Below, in pieces: positions 14,527 through 15,405 of a stretch of DNA of 15,405 bases. Source of the DNA: Cyanobacteria bacterium UBA7753 (GTDB lineage Bacteria > Cyanobacteriota > Vampirovibrionia > Gastranaerophilales > Gastranaerophilaceae); NCBI GenBank assembly GCA_002481545.1, contig DLEF01000021.1:1-15405 (forward strand), written 5' to 3'. The notes beneath the pieces were generated by a model. It saw only the letters and a list, made by a program, of their open reading frames with translations. It was not told the DNA's origin and ran no database searches. Numbering within the stretch: the stretch's first letter is position 1; each line of letters begins with the position of its first letter. The position numbers and the translations under genes are program-made.

Positions 14527-14733
14527 TTACACCCCCTCACTCGCATTTGTAAGGCTCATTATTCGCCTACAACTGCGGTCTCTCCCGCAGGCGGGGGCGA
14601 GACTTTAGCTTGTGCCTTTGCACAAGCTTTATCTTTGCTTTGCAAAGATTTCCACCTCGCCACCATCTGTGGGATAGGTCGACATTGTTTTTGAGCAACA
14701 TCGAAAATTACAATGTCGGGTGAGGGGGTGTAA
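14527..14733. repeat. Palindromic repeat copy D (207 bp)
   Basis: A 17-bp inverted repeat with one mismatch bounds the element (TTACACCCCCTCACTCG at 14527-14543, CGGGTGAGGGGGTGTAA at 14717-14733). Inside are a long hairpin (CGCA...TGCG, 14542-14577), a GTCTC/GAGAC stem around CCCGCAGGCGGGGG, a perfect 9-4-9 stem (AGCTTGTGC / GCACAAGCT) and an 8-3-8 stem (ATCTTTGC / GCAAAGAT). The right-hand module follows, where GACATTGT pairs perfectly with ACAATGTC. It lacks the 102-bp inner module. It takes up most of the 342-bp gap between the convergent DUF559 and coiled-coil genes. Confidence 0.82.
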
Positions 14734-14748
14734 CATCAACAACCACAT

Positions 14749-14790
14749 ATCAAAAGTCCTTGCGCATATTTGTGTGCAAGGGCTTTTGAT
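14749..14790. terminator. Terminator of the coiled-coil gene, possibly two-way
   Basis: A long stem, ATCAAAAG...CTTTTGAT, with CCTTGC/GCAAGG inside and one mismatch between them, closes a loop of about 12 bases. It is placed 38 bases after the minus-strand stop at 14828. The T run on either strand is partly within the stem; on the plus strand ATTATTTT follows, so it may also stop transcripts from DUF559. Confidence 0.65.
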
Positions 14791-14827
14791 TATTTTAAAG
14801 GTGTTTTATCCCGTCGACAGATTACGC

Positions 14828-15405
14828 TCAGGCGAATATCTTGAACGTCTTCTCGATGTTCTCATTCTCAATCTTTTTGACCGATTCCATTTCGGTATTG
14901 ATTGCCTCCTGTTCTGTTTCGAGTTTTTGCATAATCAAATCGATTTTGTTTTCTTTAGAAGAGATTAAGTTTTTATCTGCTTCATATTTTGACAATGCGG
15001 AATTTTGTTCGTTTTCATCGTTTACTGTGTAGATTTTAGTGACTGATTGAGCCATCTTAGATGTGTAGTTGTAACCGTTAGAATCGATTTTTGCTTCCGG
15101 TACAGCGATGAAGTAATCATTGTTCTGCAATTTGTTGTTCAAATATGTAGAAGCTTTGTTACCTCTATTATTGGATGATGTGTTTTCATCGATTGTCCAA
15201 CCGTTTTCTGCGATTCTTTCAAACAATGCATCATAGAAATCCATCAATTTCTTGTTAGAACCTGAATAGATATTTTCCATTTGGTTTTCCAAATCATCGA
15301 TTCTTTCTTTTGCTTTGTTTACTTTTTCAACTAATTTATCACGATAGCCTGAATCTTCTTTGATATAATCATCAACTTTGATATCATATTTAGAATTAAC
15401 CATAT
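14828..15405 (-). CDS. Coiled-coil protein of unknown function (5' end at or beyond window edge)
   Basis: At least 191 residues are visible. The first Met in the window is at 15401-15403, only two bases from the edge, so the true start cannot be judged. The sequence is mostly helical. A charged coiled coil at about 20-50 (KLVEKVNKAKERIDDLENQ) leads to a compact middle (55-130, with FERIAENGWTIDEN and YLNNKLQNNDYFIAVPEA). A second long coiled coil (135-185) is rich in Glu, Lys and Ile, and the protein ends in EKTFKIFA. No signal peptide, membrane segment or enzyme motif is seen. The style recalls structural or secreted helical proteins, but I do not recognise the family. Codon use is orderly and a terminator follows the stop, so it is a real gene. 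Confidence 0.7.
   Translation of the reverse strand, partial: MVNSKYDIKVDDYIKEDSGYRDKLVEKVNKAKERIDDLENQMENIYSGSNKKLMDFYDALFERIAENGWTIDENTSSNNRGNKASTYLNNKLQNNDYFIAVPEAKIDSNGYNYTSKMAQSVTKIYTVNDENEQNSALSKYEADKNLISSKENKIDLIMQKLETEQEAINTEMESVKKIENENIEKTFKIFA

Noticed and set aside
14482..14694. Plus-strand frame after DUF559
   Set aside because: It lies wholly in the repeat fragment and copy D, with no binding site.
11282..15405. CRISPR array
   Set aside because: Repeats are few, long, palindromic and of different lengths, with no regular spacers and no cas genes.

Overview
The window is AT-rich with GC-richer islands confined to repeats. It carries fermentation, Gram-negative-style cell-wall and amino-acid genes. 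The cell-division order murC-murB-ddl-ftsQ, an ethanol-forming AdhE, abundant Shine-Dalgarno sites and several lineage-restricted proteins fit an anaerobic gut bacterium. My best guess is a Gastranaerophilales-type member of the Melainabacteria/Vampirovibrionia. That placement is inference; there is no rRNA gene here to test it.

Left part (1-4212): a REP-like hairpin opens the window. A regulatory region with two TTGTGA/TCACAA-type operators and a consensus promoter then drives adhE, which closes with a good terminator. Next is an unrecognised 400-residue protein with a zincin HExxH motif. It has no signal peptide and no Shine-Dalgarno site.

Middle part (4216-9572, minus strand): murC, murB, ddl and ftsQ form a tight operon (13-bp gap, then overlaps of 31 bp and 1 bp) that makes peptidoglycan precursors and a divisome protein. 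The operon has its own promoter. A duplicated pair of opposed GTAG-type REP hairpins (a BIME-like element) separates it from thrB (homoserine kinase).

Right part (9628-15405): a secreted glycine-rich protein and a small charged protein diverge from back-to-back promoters, followed by aroA (EPSP synthase). Beyond that, single genes alternate with members of one palindromic repeat family whose ends read CCCCCTCACCCG...CGGGTGAGGGGG. There are four copies plus a fragment: A before aroA, B between aroA and an RNase H-like (DUF429-like) gene, C between that gene and a DUF559 endonuclease, and a fragment plus D after DUF559. The last gene, coding a coiled-coil protein, runs to the window edge.

The most unusual content is this repeat system. 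Copies B and C share a 102-bp inner module in which helices are kept by paired base changes. The family surrounds a small PD-(D/E)XK nuclease gene in inverted orientation, with a predicted leaderless promoter. A second, independent repeat family (GTAG plus short hairpin) resembles REP elements moved by RAYT transposases; no RAYT gene lies in the window.
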